In this document: positions 36,239 through 45,516 of the stretch, piece after piece | Position numbering within the stretch: position 1 is the first letter of the stretch | How the letters are laid out: every line of letters starts with the position of its first letter | DNA from: an uncultured Flavobacteriaceae bacterium | Lineage (GTDB): Bacteria; Bacteroidota; Bacteroidia; Flavobacteriales; Flavobacteriaceae | Reading direction: 5' to 3' | DNA length: 64,000 nt | Assembly: GCA_947498845.1 (NCBI GenBank) | Contig: CANMLX010000005.1 | Location: 1 to 64,000, forward strand | Made by a program: the position numbers and the translations under genes | Notes under the pieces: model-generated | Told to the model about the DNA's origin: nothing | What the model saw: the letters and a program-made list of their open reading frames with translations, nothing else | Databases searched by the model: none

Positions 36239-38710
36239 ATGAAAAAAAGTGTCGTATTACTTATATTATTGGTTTCACTTTGTTCCTTTACATTATTTAC
36301 TAAAGATCACTTCACAGAATTGGTAAATGAAAAATTAAATGAATATAATACAATTAATACGCCCGAAAAAATTTATATCCATACAGATAAACCTTATTAT
36401 TCATTAGATGAAGATCTATGGTTTACGTGCTATTTAGTTAATGGGATAACACATGAAAAAAGTAGTAAAAGCTGGGTTATTCATACAGAATTAATAGATG
36501 CCAATGATAGTATTGTTTCTAGAAAGAAATTGTTTACAAACAACATCTCTGTTGCAGGCGATTTTAAAATAGAGGATTCTTGGAAACCAGGCAAATATCT
36601 GTTGAGAGCTTATACTAATTATATGCGTAATAACGCTCCCGATTATTTCTTTAATAAGGAAATAAACATTCTGGATATTGATAACAAAAAAGAAACAGGT
36701 TTAGATAACTTAAAGAATAACGATAAAAAACAAGAAAATGATTTTAAACAAATAAAACCAGATTTACAGTTTTATCCCGAAGGTGGCGACTTAGTTGAAA
36801 ATATAAAAAGTAAAGTAGCCGTAAAAATTAAAGACATAGGCATAAACGGAAAGGAAATTTCTGGGGTAATTGTAGATGAGAGTGATAATTTTATCACAAG
36901 TTTTACAACAACCCATTTTGGGCTTGGAATTTTTGTAATTGTACCCAAGAGAAATGTTAAGTATTATGCTAAACTTGAGTTAAATGGTGTTGAGTATAAA
37001 TATTCACTCCCAAAAACTCTACCAAAAGGGCATACTTTAGAGGTAGTTAATTCGAAGGACTATTTGACAATAGGTGTATCATCAAACGAAGATACAGGAC
37101 TAATAAACACCTATTTAGTTATTCATCAAAGAGGACAACTAATATATAGTAAGTATGAGACAACCAACACTAAAGGTTTTCCACTTAAAATACCTACAAG
37201 AGAACTAAGAAATGGAGTTACTCATATTACTTTGTTTAATGCTACTGGTAATCCTGTTTGTGAACGTTTAGTCTTTGTAGATAACAAAGAACGAAAAGGA
37301 ACAATAGAAATTAAAAAGGAAAACAATGTATTAGAACCTAGAAAAGAACAAAAACTAAATATTAGTAGTAAAGACAGCGAAGGTAATTTTCTTCCAAGTC
37401 ATCTATCCATGAGTGTCACTAATTTAAGTGCATTTCCCTATAATAAATATAGTACCAATGTAAAGACTTATTTATTGTTAAATTCAGATTTAAGAGGAGA
37501 AATTAAAAACCCTGGTTATTTTTTTGATGAAAAAAATAGCTTAAGCACTCACCTGTTAGACCTAACAATGTTAACGCATGGTTGGAGACGCTTTACATGG
37601 AAAGATTTGTTATTTAAAAATAGAGAAACTACTATAGAACCAGAAAAAGGCATATTTATATCAGGTAAAACCAAACAATTAAAATCCCCTTACAGAACAG
37701 TTTCCTGTCCTACCAGATTAACTTTTATGGGGAAAAATGTCGCACAAGAACCAATTAAAAACTCTAATAAACAAGGTCGTTTTAGTTTTGGGCCCTTTAT
37801 ATTTTTCGATTCAATTCCAACACTTATAGAATCTAGATTAACTAATTTTAAATCCCAAAAAGATGGAGATAGAAATGTATTAATTTTAATCGATCTAGAT
37901 CAAAACGATTCGCCAAAAATAGACAGAAAAGCTATTTTAAAGGATAATACAAAACACACGCAACTCGAAAACTACTTAAAAGTATCACGTTATTTAAAAC
38001 AACTAAATTTTGAATATGATAAAAAGCGTGAGCGATTAGAAGAAGTTACAATTATAGCCAAAAAAGAAGATAAGGCCGCTAAACGCCTTAAAGAAATGAG
38101 TGATCTTACAGATTATGGTTATGCCACAAATAGAATAGATTTAGAAAGTGATTTTTTATATAGCGGACAGACTATTTTTGATATATTGAATACAGTACCA
38201 GGAGTAAATACAGACCCATTGGGTAATTCCATTTCCATAAGAGGGACTAATGGTACGCCTCGTATTCTACTTGATAAATTTGAAGTTGATATTGAATTTT
38301 TAAGTTCTATACAGGCAGACCAAGTAGCCTTTATAGATGTTTTAAAAGGAGCAGATGCAGCTTTTTTCTCCAATGCAGGTAATGGTGTTATAGCTATTTA
38401 CTCAAAAACTGGAGGAGGTATTTCGGGGAATATTAAAAGAAAACCTGGTATAATAGATTTTACTGCTCAAGGATTTTATACAGCCCGCCAATTTTACACT
38501 CAGGATGATTTTGATGGTATTGGGCAAACTGTTAAAGTAGATACTAGAACTACATTACATTGGGAACCAAGAATTGTAATTAATAGCCTACAAGGTGAAG
38601 ATGTCACTTTTATTACTTCAGATATCAAAAGTGATTACCTCGTGATTATAGAAGGTATTTCTACTTCTGGAGTTCCTTTGTATGCTACAACAACGTTTAC
38701 AGTTGAGTAA
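36239..38710 (+). CDS. MG2-like / TonB-plug surface protein without a barrel
   Basis: An 823-residue exported protein (signal about 1-20). The N-terminal part, with PEKIYIHTDKPYYSLDEDLWFTCYLV, is a macroglobulin MG2-like strand motif seen in alpha-2-macroglobulins and related Bacteroidota proteins. More beta domains follow to about residue 590. Near the C-terminus (about 630-735) there is a TonB-dependent-receptor plug-like domain (TIFDILNTVPGV, SIRGTNGTPRILLDKFEV, VLKGADAAFFSNAGNGVIAIYSKTGGG) but no following barrel. Comparable proteins are common in Flavobacteriia and often sit near receptors; their role is unknown. No SusC partner is adjacent, so the plug may interact elsewhere or be a structural relic. 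Confidence 0.8.
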   Translation: MKKSVVLLILLVSLCSFTLFTKDHFTELVNEKLNEYNTINTPEKIYIHTDKPYYSLDEDLWFTCYLVNGITHEKSSKSWVIHTELIDANDSIVSRKKLFTNNISVAGDFKIEDSWKPGKYLLRAYTNYMRNNAPDYFFNKEINILDIDNKKETGLDNLKNNDKKQENDFKQIKPDLQFYPEGGDLVENIKSKVAVKIKDIGINGKEISGVIVDESDNFITSFTTTHFGLGIFVIVPKRNVKYYAKLELNGVEYKYSLPKTLPKGHTLEVVNSKDYLTIGVSSNEDTGLINTYLVIHQRGQLIYSKYETTNTKGFPLKIPTRELRNGVTHITLFNATGNPVCERLVFVDNKERKGTIEIKKENNVLEPRKEQKLNISSKDSEGNFLPSHLSMSVTNLSAFPYNKYSTNVKTYLLLNSDLRGEIKNPGYFFDEKNSLSTHLLDLTMLTHGWRRFTWKDLLFKNRETTIEPEKGIFISGKTKQLKSPYRTVSCPTRLTFMGKNVAQEPIKNSNKQGRFSFGPFIFFDSIPTLIESRLTNFKSQKDGDRNVLILIDLDQNDSPKIDRKAILKDNTKHTQLENYLKVSRYLKQLNFEYDKKRERLEEVTIIAKKEDKAAKRLKEMSDLTDYGYATNRIDLESDFLYSGQTIFDILNTVPGVNTDPLGNSISIRGTNGTPRILLDKFEVDIEFLSSIQADQVAFIDVLKGADAAFFSNAGNGVIAIYSKTGGGISGNIKRKPGIIDFTAQGFYTARQFYTQDDFDGIGQTVKVDTRTTLHWEPRIVINSLQGEDVTFITSDIKSDYLVIIEGISTSGVPLYATTTFTVE

Positions 38711-38810
38711 TAGCAATAATTCTCAACAACCCTAATTAATTTTTTGTGCTTGTTTTTTATCCTGAAAAATTAACATTTCGCCTGTTCGTCAAAAAAAAAG
38801 CATACTTCAT

Positions 38811-38830
38811 CTATTTATCGAGATAAATAG
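38811..38830. promoter_or_regulatory. Palindrome upstream of the Cys-rich lipoprotein gene
   Basis: CTATTTATC and GATAAATAG flank a 2-bp centre, forming an 18-bp perfect dyad. It sits about 40 bp before the -7 candidate at 38872, a position suitable for a dimeric regulator. No regulator is identified. Confidence 0.4.
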
Positions 38831-38871
38831 GGGTTTTAACAAAAAATTAATAAGTCGTGTACCTCATTTTA

Positions 38872-38879
38872 TAATTTCG
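38872..38879 (+). promoter_or_regulatory. -7 element candidate for the Cys-rich lipoprotein gene
   Basis: TAATTTCG differs from TAnnTTTG at one position and lies 37 bp before the start codon, giving a short leader. Confidence 0.4.
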
Positions 38880-38915
38880 CTCCCGTTAACTATTAATCTG
38901 AAAATTTTAAACATT

Positions 38916-40130
38916 ATGAAAAAAATTATCTTACTACTAAGTGTAGCTGTATTATTTTTCTCTTGTCAAAACGAGAATGTAAACGAAGATGCTACAGCTG
39001 AAGAAGAAGTATTACCTACAAACCAGGAACAATTAGAAGCCCTTGATGATGGTGAGCTTGAGCTATTATCAAATAACGTTGAATTAGGAGAGGAAGTAGA
39101 AGAAAGCCTTAGAGCTCAAATTACAAGTAAAACCTATGGTTATTACTATGGTGGAGGTAATAACGATGAAGAAACAGAGTGTATTCCTGATTATAAAAGT
39201 ATTACCGATAGTTTACCTACTACAGTTAGTATAAGAACTACAGCAAAACCAGGTACAAATGCTTATTTCGATATAGACATATTAGATTCTAATTTAGCAG
39301 GAACGGATATACCTGCTTGGTGTGTAGATCAAGATTTAAGCCTTGATGTAGAAGGACCATTAGATTTCGCTGTATATGATAGCTATGGAGACTTACCTGA
39401 AGGTGCATTTGAAAAACCAGAGAACTTCGATTTAGTTAATTGGTTAATAAATCAAGATATTATAGGAACAGAGAGCCCAAGTGGTGGTACTTACACCTTT
39501 GGTCATGTACAAATGGCAATTTGGATGTTAGTAGACGATTCAGTTTGTAGACTTTGTACGTATTTAACCAACCCAATAGGCGCTTGGAATAATGATGCTA
39601 ATAATTTAGTTTTGGCACAAGAACTTGCTGATTTAGCTATTGCTAATGGTCAAGATTTTAAGCCTACTTGTGGAGAAAAATATGGTATTATCTTAGTTCC
39701 TGAAGGAAAACAAGCTATTATAATTACAAAAATAGTACCAGCTAAAGAGCCTGAGTGTAAAGACTGTGAAGGTAAAGTTTCTAACTTAAAATTAAAATTT
39801 GATTGGTACTATTCTAAAAGAGTTAGAATTTATCAGCAAAAAGAAAATTCTTGGTACTGTGCCAAAATATTTGACAAAATATTAGAGCCAGGTGAAGAGT
39901 TTGATATTAGCGGAATTAATCAAGATGGGTCTTTTGGAAATAAAATCTATATTTATATAGGATACTATAGCTGTTATTATTATGCTAAAATTAACACAAA
40001 CTGTTATACGAAAATAGGTCCTGGTTATAAAAAAGGTGTATTTAGCGTAGTTAGTGGAACAAGTACAGAAGGAGGAGAACTTTGTGAATATGAAGCGCCT
40101 AAATACCACAATTACCACTATGGTCACTAA
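38916..40130 (+). CDS. Cys-rich lipoprotein with possible thioester (TED-like) domain
   Basis: A 404-residue lipoprotein (lipobox LFFSC17) followed by a long acidic linker (18-70). A Gly/Tyr-rich stretch (YGYYYGGG) leads into a domain of about 100-270 with AWCVDQD (C136) and GHVQMAIWMLVDD (Q199, W203). This resembles the Cys and the Q-x-x-aromatic/aliphatic-W signature of thioester domains in Gram-positive adhesins, where a Cys-Gln bond captures host or surface amines. A second domain (about 281-390, CEGKVSNLKLKFDW to GELC) is beta-rich and Cys-containing and has no sure family. The gene has its own promoter candidate and a strong terminator. The product is not a known protein to me; the thioester idea rests on motif likeness only. 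Confidence 0.6.
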   Translation: MKKIILLLSVAVLFFSCQNENVNEDATAEEEVLPTNQEQLEALDDGELELLSNNVELGEEVEESLRAQITSKTYGYYYGGGNNDEETECIPDYKSITDSLPTTVSIRTTAKPGTNAYFDIDILDSNLAGTDIPAWCVDQDLSLDVEGPLDFAVYDSYGDLPEGAFEKPENFDLVNWLINQDIIGTESPSGGTYTFGHVQMAIWMLVDDSVCRLCTYLTNPIGAWNNDANNLVLAQELADLAIANGQDFKPTCGEKYGIILVPEGKQAIIITKIVPAKEPECKDCEGKVSNLKLKFDWYYSKRVRIYQQKENSWYCAKIFDKILEPGEEFDISGINQDGSFGNKIYIYIGYYSCYYYAKINTNCYTKIGPGYKKGVFSVVSGTSTEGGELCEYEAPKYHNYHYGH

Positions 40131-40202
40131 TATTATTAATAATAAATAGGGTTATTAAACTATAAAAAATAATTCTATTGATTATAAAATAAGAATAAAG
40201 AT

Positions 40203-40235
40203 AAAAGGTAGCAATTATATAATTGCTACCTTTTT
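40203..40235 (+). terminator. Intrinsic terminator of the Cys-rich lipoprotein gene
   Basis: AAAGGTAGCAATTA pairs with TAATTGCTACCTTT in an almost loop-free perfect palindrome ending in five T residues. As a symmetric hairpin it could act in both directions. Confidence 0.88.
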
Positions 40236-40266
40236 GTATAGATTATTTTTATTTTTACCATAATAA

Positions 40267-40481
40267 TACCATTTCTTAGATGGATTTACTGTGATAAAAT
40301 GCACCTTTTGAAATTCTAGTTCAATAGAAAAAAGGAGCGTAGCGACTGTTCAATGTCATTAAGTTAAGCTCAATTTGTATAATTTGTCACATTGAACGAC
40401 TACTATGCTTAGTTTTTCTATTTTCTATAATTCCAAAAATCATCATTTTCTCTTTACAGTAAATCTGTCTAAGAAATGGTA
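40267..40481 (-). repeat. Family A dispersed element, diverged inverted copy with nested repeat
   Basis: The ends TACCATTTCTTAGATGGATT and AGAAATGGTA are inverted repeats of about 28 bp with few mismatches. The interior is recognisably family A in reverse orientation (ATAATTCCAAAAATCATCAT matches the reverse of copies 1 and 2). A 50-bp unit at 40348-40397, bounded by GTTCAATGT and ACATTGAAC, sits inside. A matching piece occurs at 2468-2502. Confidence 0.7.
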
Positions 40482-40498
40482 TAACAACAACCAAATTA

Positions 40499-41809
40499 AT
40501 GCTACTAAATAAATTTAGAAATAAACTTTACTGGATAATTGATACTATAAAAGGAGGCCATGTAAAACGACATTTAAAAGAGATAAGTTTAATTTTAAAC
40601 AACCCTACCACACCAGAAGTAGAGGCCATTAAAAACAAAAACCTCACAAATATATTAAATCATGCAGTAAAGACGACGCCCTTTTACAACAAGGTTAAAA
40701 GTACCGCTGTTTTAGCAGATTTTCCTGTTATAAGAAAAACAATGATTCAAGATAATTTTGAAAAATTTGAATCGGTATTGTATAAGAATAAAAAAAATTA
40801 TAAAGTCTCTACAAGTGGTTCTACTGGAGTCCCATTTTTTTTGTTTCAGGATAAAAATAAAAGAAATAGAAATAAAGCAGATGCTATTTATTTTTTAAAA
40901 CGTTGCGGTTATAAAATAGGCAATTGTTTATATGAGTTAGAAGTATGGAGAAGCCATAATAAAAAGGGGAAAATTAAGTCTTGGATTCAAAATGTAAAAC
41001 AGTTTGATGTATCACGCATGTCAGAATCAAGAGTGAAACAATTTCTTAATATGATAAAAAGCGATACAAACAATAAAAATATATTAGGTTTTGCCTCTTC
41101 TTTTGAATTGATTAGCCAATTTCTTGAAAAGGAAAACCTAAACATAAAGATCAAAAATTTAAACCCTATAATAGCTAATTCTGAGTATTTAAACCCATAT
41201 ACTAAAGCCATTGTTAAAGCACATCTTGATATTGAAATTTTATCGCGTTATTCTAGTGAAGAAATTGGGATTATAGCGCAACAAGCAATTGAGTCACCAG
41301 ATAAATTTACAATAAACCATGCTAGTTATTATGTTGAACTACTAAACTTAGATAATGATGAAGCTGTAAAAGAAGGTGAGTTTGGTAGAATTGTTGTTAC
41401 CGATTTGTTTAATTATGCCATGCCAATAATTAGATATGATACTGGTGATATAGCAAGATTTATCAAATCAAAACAAGGAAACACCAAATTTGATAAAGTT
41501 GAAGGGAGAAAAATGGATTTAATATATGATACACAAGGCAATATTATTTCTTCTTTTGTAGTTTATACTAAGTTTTATAATTATTATAGTTTATTAAATC
41601 AATACCAATTTATTCAACACAGTAAAAATAAATATGAAGTAAAACTTAATTTAAAAAGCAATACGTTTGAGTTTGAAAACGATTTAATACAAGCTGTTAA
41701 AAACGATTTTGGGAAAGATGCCATTGTAGCAATATCTTATGTAGATGAAATCCCTCCACTTTCTTCGGGAAAGAGAAAAAAGGTGGTTAGTTACTATACT
41801 CCTGAATAG
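40499..41809 (+). CDS. PaaK/CapK-like adenylate-forming enzyme
   Basis: A 436-residue member of the phenylacetate-CoA ligase-like branch of the ANL superfamily, closest in look to CapK proteins of capsule loci. The ATP-binding P-loop is VSTSGSTGVPFFL (about 102-114). The A5-type motif SRYSSEEIGI and the A7-type motif MPIIRYDTGDIARF are both present, as is the C-terminal lysine-bearing PPLSSGKRKKV. CapK-like enzymes are thought to activate an acyl group for transfer to a glycan or peptide, but the substrate is unknown. The gene converges with an ATP-grasp gene, leaving 12 bp between stops, a pairing that could serve cell-surface modification (inference). Confidence 0.85.
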   Translation: MLLNKFRNKLYWIIDTIKGGHVKRHLKEISLILNNPTTPEVEAIKNKNLTNILNHAVKTTPFYNKVKSTAVLADFPVIRKTMIQDNFEKFESVLYKNKKNYKVSTSGSTGVPFFLFQDKNKRNRNKADAIYFLKRCGYKIGNCLYELEVWRSHNKKGKIKSWIQNVKQFDVSRMSESRVKQFLNMIKSDTNNKNILGFASSFELISQFLEKENLNIKIKNLNPIIANSEYLNPYTKAIVKAHLDIEILSRYSSEEIGIIAQQAIESPDKFTINHASYYVELLNLDNDEAVKEGEFGRIVVTDLFNYAMPIIRYDTGDIARFIKSKQGNTKFDKVEGRKMDLIYDTQGNIISSFVVYTKFYNYYSLLNQYQFIQHSKNKYEVKLNLKSNTFEFENDLIQAVKNDFGKDAIVAISYVDEIPPLSSGKRKKVVSYYTPE

Positions 41810-41821
41810 CGTTTAATTGTA

Positions 41822-42958
41822 TTAACGTTTTAGTTTTGATAGTATAATGTTTTTAGTTCGCGATACGTATTTGTAGATCATTGGTAAAGGATCTAGTATA
41901 GCAAATTTAAGCGGTGTATTATTTAATATATATTTAAAATTTGTGATAAATAGAGGTTTTGTTTTTAATTTATGGACTAATCCTTTAAGGTTTAGGTAAG
42001 TTATTAATTGTGTCACTGGTATATATTGTATTTGATTTATGCCTAAAAGACAATTTAAGTAAGGATAATTTACCCCAGCTACAGCAGAAGCATCTGTATT
42101 AGCCCAAAATCGTGTATTTATTTCAATAACTTTAAATTGTTTATCATTTTTATCATATCTACAATCAATATTGGCGACACCAGACCAGTTTAAACTTTTT
42201 AATAATCGTTTAATTACATGTAATAATTCTTTATTATTTACAAAAGTAAAACCAGATTGTGGTGATAATTCACCGTTAGTAAAACTATTGCCTCTTTGTA
42301 TTGAATAGGCTATAAGATCACCCTCTTTGCACAGTACATTGGCACAAATATCATAACCATTAATATAATTTTGAATAATTGTATCGGAGCTAAAAGACCT
42401 TTTAGTATAATAATGCTTTATATCTTTATGGTGTCTTAAAATAGCAACACCCATACCACCACCATAATCTTTAACTGGTTTAGCTACTAATGGGAAATTT
42501 AGATTTAAGTTATCTGGATAAGACCCTTTAGGAATAATAATACTTTCTGGAGATGCTATATTGTTGTTTTTTAAATGTAAATATAAAAGGCCTTTGTTTT
42601 GTGCTGTATTAAAAGAATTTAAACTAGGTAATGGGCATAACTTTTCTGGGCTCTTTAAAGAATTTTTTAGTTCAATTATCTTTTGTATCCCAGTTTCAAA
42701 AATTGGAAGAATAACATCAATTTTATGTGTTTCGGTATATGTGTTAATTGTTTGAATCCACTGTAAATTATACTCGGGATTTTTATGAGATAAAAAGGTT
42801 TTAATATGTCTAGAAAACCGCATAGGATTATTTTTGGTATTCGACATAACGTATAATTCAACGCCTTTAACTAAAGAAAAGCAATTAATAATATATATTA
42901 AAAGATGACTTTCCCCATCAGGGATTAAGACAGAAATACGTTTAGTTTCTTTTTTCAT
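41822..42958 (-). CDS. ATP-grasp ligase-like protein
   Basis: A 378-residue enzyme with a Rossmann-like N-terminal domain (RISVLIPDGESHLLIYIINC) and an ATP-grasp fold. Conserved parts are FPLVAKPVKDYGGGMGV (ATP-binding Lys and Gly-rich loop), IQNYINGYDICANVLC, and NIDCRYD...KVIEINTRFWANTDAS, holding the Mg-binding Glu and Asn. It would join a carboxylate to an amine or thiol through an acylphosphate. The substrate cannot be told. Family members of this carbamoyl-phosphate-synthase-like type occur in surface polysaccharide and natural-product loci. It is convergent with the CapK-like gene. Confidence 0.85.
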   Translation of the reverse strand: MKKETKRISVLIPDGESHLLIYIINCFSLVKGVELYVMSNTKNNPMRFSRHIKTFLSHKNPEYNLQWIQTINTYTETHKIDVILPIFETGIQKIIELKNSLKSPEKLCPLPSLNSFNTAQNKGLLYLHLKNNNIASPESIIIPKGSYPDNLNLNFPLVAKPVKDYGGGMGVAILRHHKDIKHYYTKRSFSSDTIIQNYINGYDICANVLCKEGDLIAYSIQRGNSFTNGELSPQSGFTFVNNKELLHVIKRLLKSLNWSGVANIDCRYDKNDKQFKVIEINTRFWANTDASAVAGVNYPYLNCLLGINQIQYIPVTQLITYLNLKGLVHKLKTKPLFITNFKYILNNTPLKFAILDPLPMIYKYVSRTKNIILSKLKR

Positions 42959-43027
42959 AAAAAAGTATGAGCAATTTCAATGTTCCAAAAATAGAATTAT
43001 TAAAATTAATACCAATGGATACTGTTA

Positions 43028-43187
43028 TACCAATTCTTAAATGAATATACTGTAAAGTAAAATGATGAATTTTGAAATTATAGAAGACAGAAAAACTAAA
43101 CATAGCAGTAGCTACGGTTCTTTTTTATGTTGAAGATAGAATTTCAAAAGACACTTTTAACTCAGTAAATTCATTTGGGAATTGGTA
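43028..43187 (+). repeat. Family A dispersed element, copy 2
   Basis: This 160-bp element is nearly identical to 1541-1701 in the same orientation, with the same inverted ends TACCAATTC and GAATTGGTA. It sits in the spacer upstream of the ATP-grasp gene and after the end of tex. The rest of the spacer holds the shorter repeat at 43219-43275. Confidence 0.9.
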
Positions 43188-43218
43188 TTATTAGTGATTA
43201 TAAAAGTTAAGGGAATTA

Positions 43219-43275
43219 TTTACGCGATAATCGAGATTTAAATGCTCCAAGGCTTGCCCCGGGGAGTTTACTCAA
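43219..43275. repeat. Short dispersed repeat (TTGCCCCGGGG type), copy 1
   Basis: 33 bp at 43226-43258 (from GATAATCGAG to GGCTTGCC) are identical to 50425-50457. The unit ends CCGGGGAGTTTACTC, which has a GC-rich palindromic core. It lies just after the tex stop on the minus strand. Confidence 0.75.
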
Positions 43276-43291
43276 ATTATTATAGCATTAC

Positions 43292-45418
43292 TTATTTATG
43301 TAACATTAATTGAATACGTTTTCTAGGAATATCTACCTGTAATACTTTAACAATAATTTGCTGGTGTAAATGCACATGATCGTTGACATCTTTAACAAAA
43401 CTATCTGAAAGATTAGAAACATGAATTAAACCACTTTCCTTAATGCCAACATCTACAAAACACCCAAAGTTAGTGATGTTATTAACAATGCCTGGGAGTA
43501 ATTGACCTTCACGCAAATCGTTAATGGTTTTTATATTTTGATTAAAAGAGAATACTTTAGCTTGTTCTCGAATGTCTAAACCAGGTTTTTCAAGTTCTTT
43601 AACAATATCTTCAAGGGTTGGTAAACCAACACTATTAGTACAGTAGTTTTTTAAATTAATACTTTTGAGTACTTGAGAGTTTCCTATTAAATCTTTCACA
43701 GATGTATTTAAATCTTTTGCCATTTTAGTGACAATGGTATAACTCTCTGGGTGAACTGCCGAATCGTCTAATGGGTTTTTAGGAGCTTTAATTCTTAAAA
43801 ACGCAGCCCCTTGTTCAAAAGCTTTCCCGCCTAATCGCGGCACATTTTTAATGGCAGTTCTTGATGTAAAAGCACCATTTTCGTTTCTATAATTAAAGAT
43901 ATTCTCTGCTAATTTTGGACCAATTCCCGAAACGTAACTAAGCAACGATTTACTCGCCGTATTAATATTTACACCAACTGCATTCACACAAGTTTCAACA
44001 ACATGATCAAGAGATTTTTGAAGTTTAGACTGGTCTACATCATGTTGGTATTGCCCCACACCAATAGATTTTGCGTCAATTTTCACTAATTCTGCTAAAG
44101 GGTCTTGTAGACGTCTACCAATAGAAACCGATCCTCTTACTGTAACATCGTAATTTGGGAATTCTTCGCGAGCAATTTTTGATGCCGAATAGATGCTTGC
44201 TCCTGCTTCGCTTACCACAAAAACCTGAATATTATTTTTAAAATGAATTTTTCTAATTAGCGCTTCAGTTTCTCGCGATGCTGTACCATTACCGATCGCT
44301 ATGGCTTCTATTTTATAAGCATCGGCAAGCGAGCTTATTTTTTTCATGGCTCCAGAACTATCATTTTTTGGTGGATGTGGGTAAATAGTTTCGTTATATT
44401 TTAACTGCCCTTGAGCATCTAAACAAACCACCTTACAGCCTGTTCTAAAACCGGGATCTATGGCCATAACGCGTTTTTCACCTAAGGGAGAACCTAATAA
44501 CAATTGTTTTAGATTTTTAGAAAACACAGTTATAGCAGACTCGTCGGCTTTTTCTTTTGCGATTTGTAAGGCTTCGTTGCTTAAAGAGGGAAGTAATAGG
44601 CGTTTATAGGCATCTTTAATAGCAATTTCTATTTGGTCTGCGCACGCATTATTAGAACGTATAATTCTGTGTTCAATTTTATCTAAAGCACGCTCATTAT
44701 CAATGTCTATTTTAACGCGAATAAACCCTTCTTTTTCGGCTCTAAGAATAGCTAGAAGCCTGTGAGAAGGAATTCTACTTAAGGATTCTTCCCAGTCAAA
44801 ATAGTCTCTAAATTTTTGAGCCTCTTCTGCATCTGCTTTTGTTTTTATCACTTTAGAAGAGATCATAGCATAGCGTTCTAGTTGATAACGTATATTATTA
44901 CGAATATCTGTACGTTCGTTTATCCATTCGGCTATAATATGGCGTGCACCTTCTAAAGCATTATCAACAGAGTCAATGTCACCTTTTAAATACCTGTAAG
45001 CTGTCGATTCTAAGTCGTTAGAATTTTGACTCATAATTATTTTTGCTAAAGGCTCTAAACCGCTTTGTCTTGCTTTTTCAGCCTTTGTTTTTCTGCTTTT
45101 TTTATAGGGAAGATAAATGTCTTCTACAGTAGTTAAATCTTGAGCATTTTCTATTTTTTGTTTTAGCTCTGGCGTTAAAACGCTTTGTTCTTGTAGCGCC
45201 TTTAAAATCGTTTTTTTTCGTTTTTCAATGGCCTCAAACTGTTCTTTGTATTTTACTATTTCTCCTAGTTGTACTTCATCTAAGTTACCTGTTCGTTCTT
45301 TTCTGTAACGCGATATAAAGGGGATTGTACACTCTTCGTTTAATAAAGCAATGGTGTTTTTTACAGAATGTTGAGAAAGCGTAGTGTTGGAAGTTATATA
45401 GGAAATTAGCTGTGTCAT
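43292..45418 (-). CDS. tex: Tex-family RNA-binding transcription accessory protein
   Basis: A 708-residue protein with the full Tex order. The N-terminal helical part is marked by EECTIPFISRYRKERTGNLDEVQL. A YqgF/RuvC-like domain (about 318-445) carries VMAIDPGFRTGCKV. The tandem helix-hairpin-helix region (about 480-560) has NINTASKSLLSYVSGIGPKLAENI. A C-terminal S1 RNA-binding domain (about 635-708) has GQLLPGIVNNITNFGCFVDVGIKESGLIHVS. It acts in the cytoplasm on RNA and transcription complexes; its exact role is debated. Length is slightly short of the usual 720-780. It stands alone, with no operon partner. Confidence 0.96.
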   Translation of the reverse strand: MTQLISYITSNTTLSQHSVKNTIALLNEECTIPFISRYRKERTGNLDEVQLGEIVKYKEQFEAIEKRKKTILKALQEQSVLTPELKQKIENAQDLTTVEDIYLPYKKSRKTKAEKARQSGLEPLAKIIMSQNSNDLESTAYRYLKGDIDSVDNALEGARHIIAEWINERTDIRNNIRYQLERYAMISSKVIKTKADAEEAQKFRDYFDWEESLSRIPSHRLLAILRAEKEGFIRVKIDIDNERALDKIEHRIIRSNNACADQIEIAIKDAYKRLLLPSLSNEALQIAKEKADESAITVFSKNLKQLLLGSPLGEKRVMAIDPGFRTGCKVVCLDAQGQLKYNETIYPHPPKNDSSGAMKKISSLADAYKIEAIAIGNGTASRETEALIRKIHFKNNIQVFVVSEAGASIYSASKIAREEFPNYDVTVRGSVSIGRRLQDPLAELVKIDAKSIGVGQYQHDVDQSKLQKSLDHVVETCVNAVGVNINTASKSLLSYVSGIGPKLAENIFNYRNENGAFTSRTAIKNVPRLGGKAFEQGAAFLRIKAPKNPLDDSAVHPESYTIVTKMAKDLNTSVKDLIGNSQVLKSINLKNYCTNSVGLPTLEDIVKELEKPGLDIREQAKVFSFNQNIKTINDLREGQLLPGIVNNITNFGCFVDVGIKESGLIHVSNLSDSFVKDVNDHVHLHQQIIVKVLQVDIPRKRIQLMLHK

Positions 45419-45516
45419 GATTTTAAAAAATAAAACGAATGTACTAAAGTTCTATTTAATTTTTAAGATACCTCCAAAAGGATTTAATACCAATTTATTT
45501 TTTTAATGTGGCGTAA

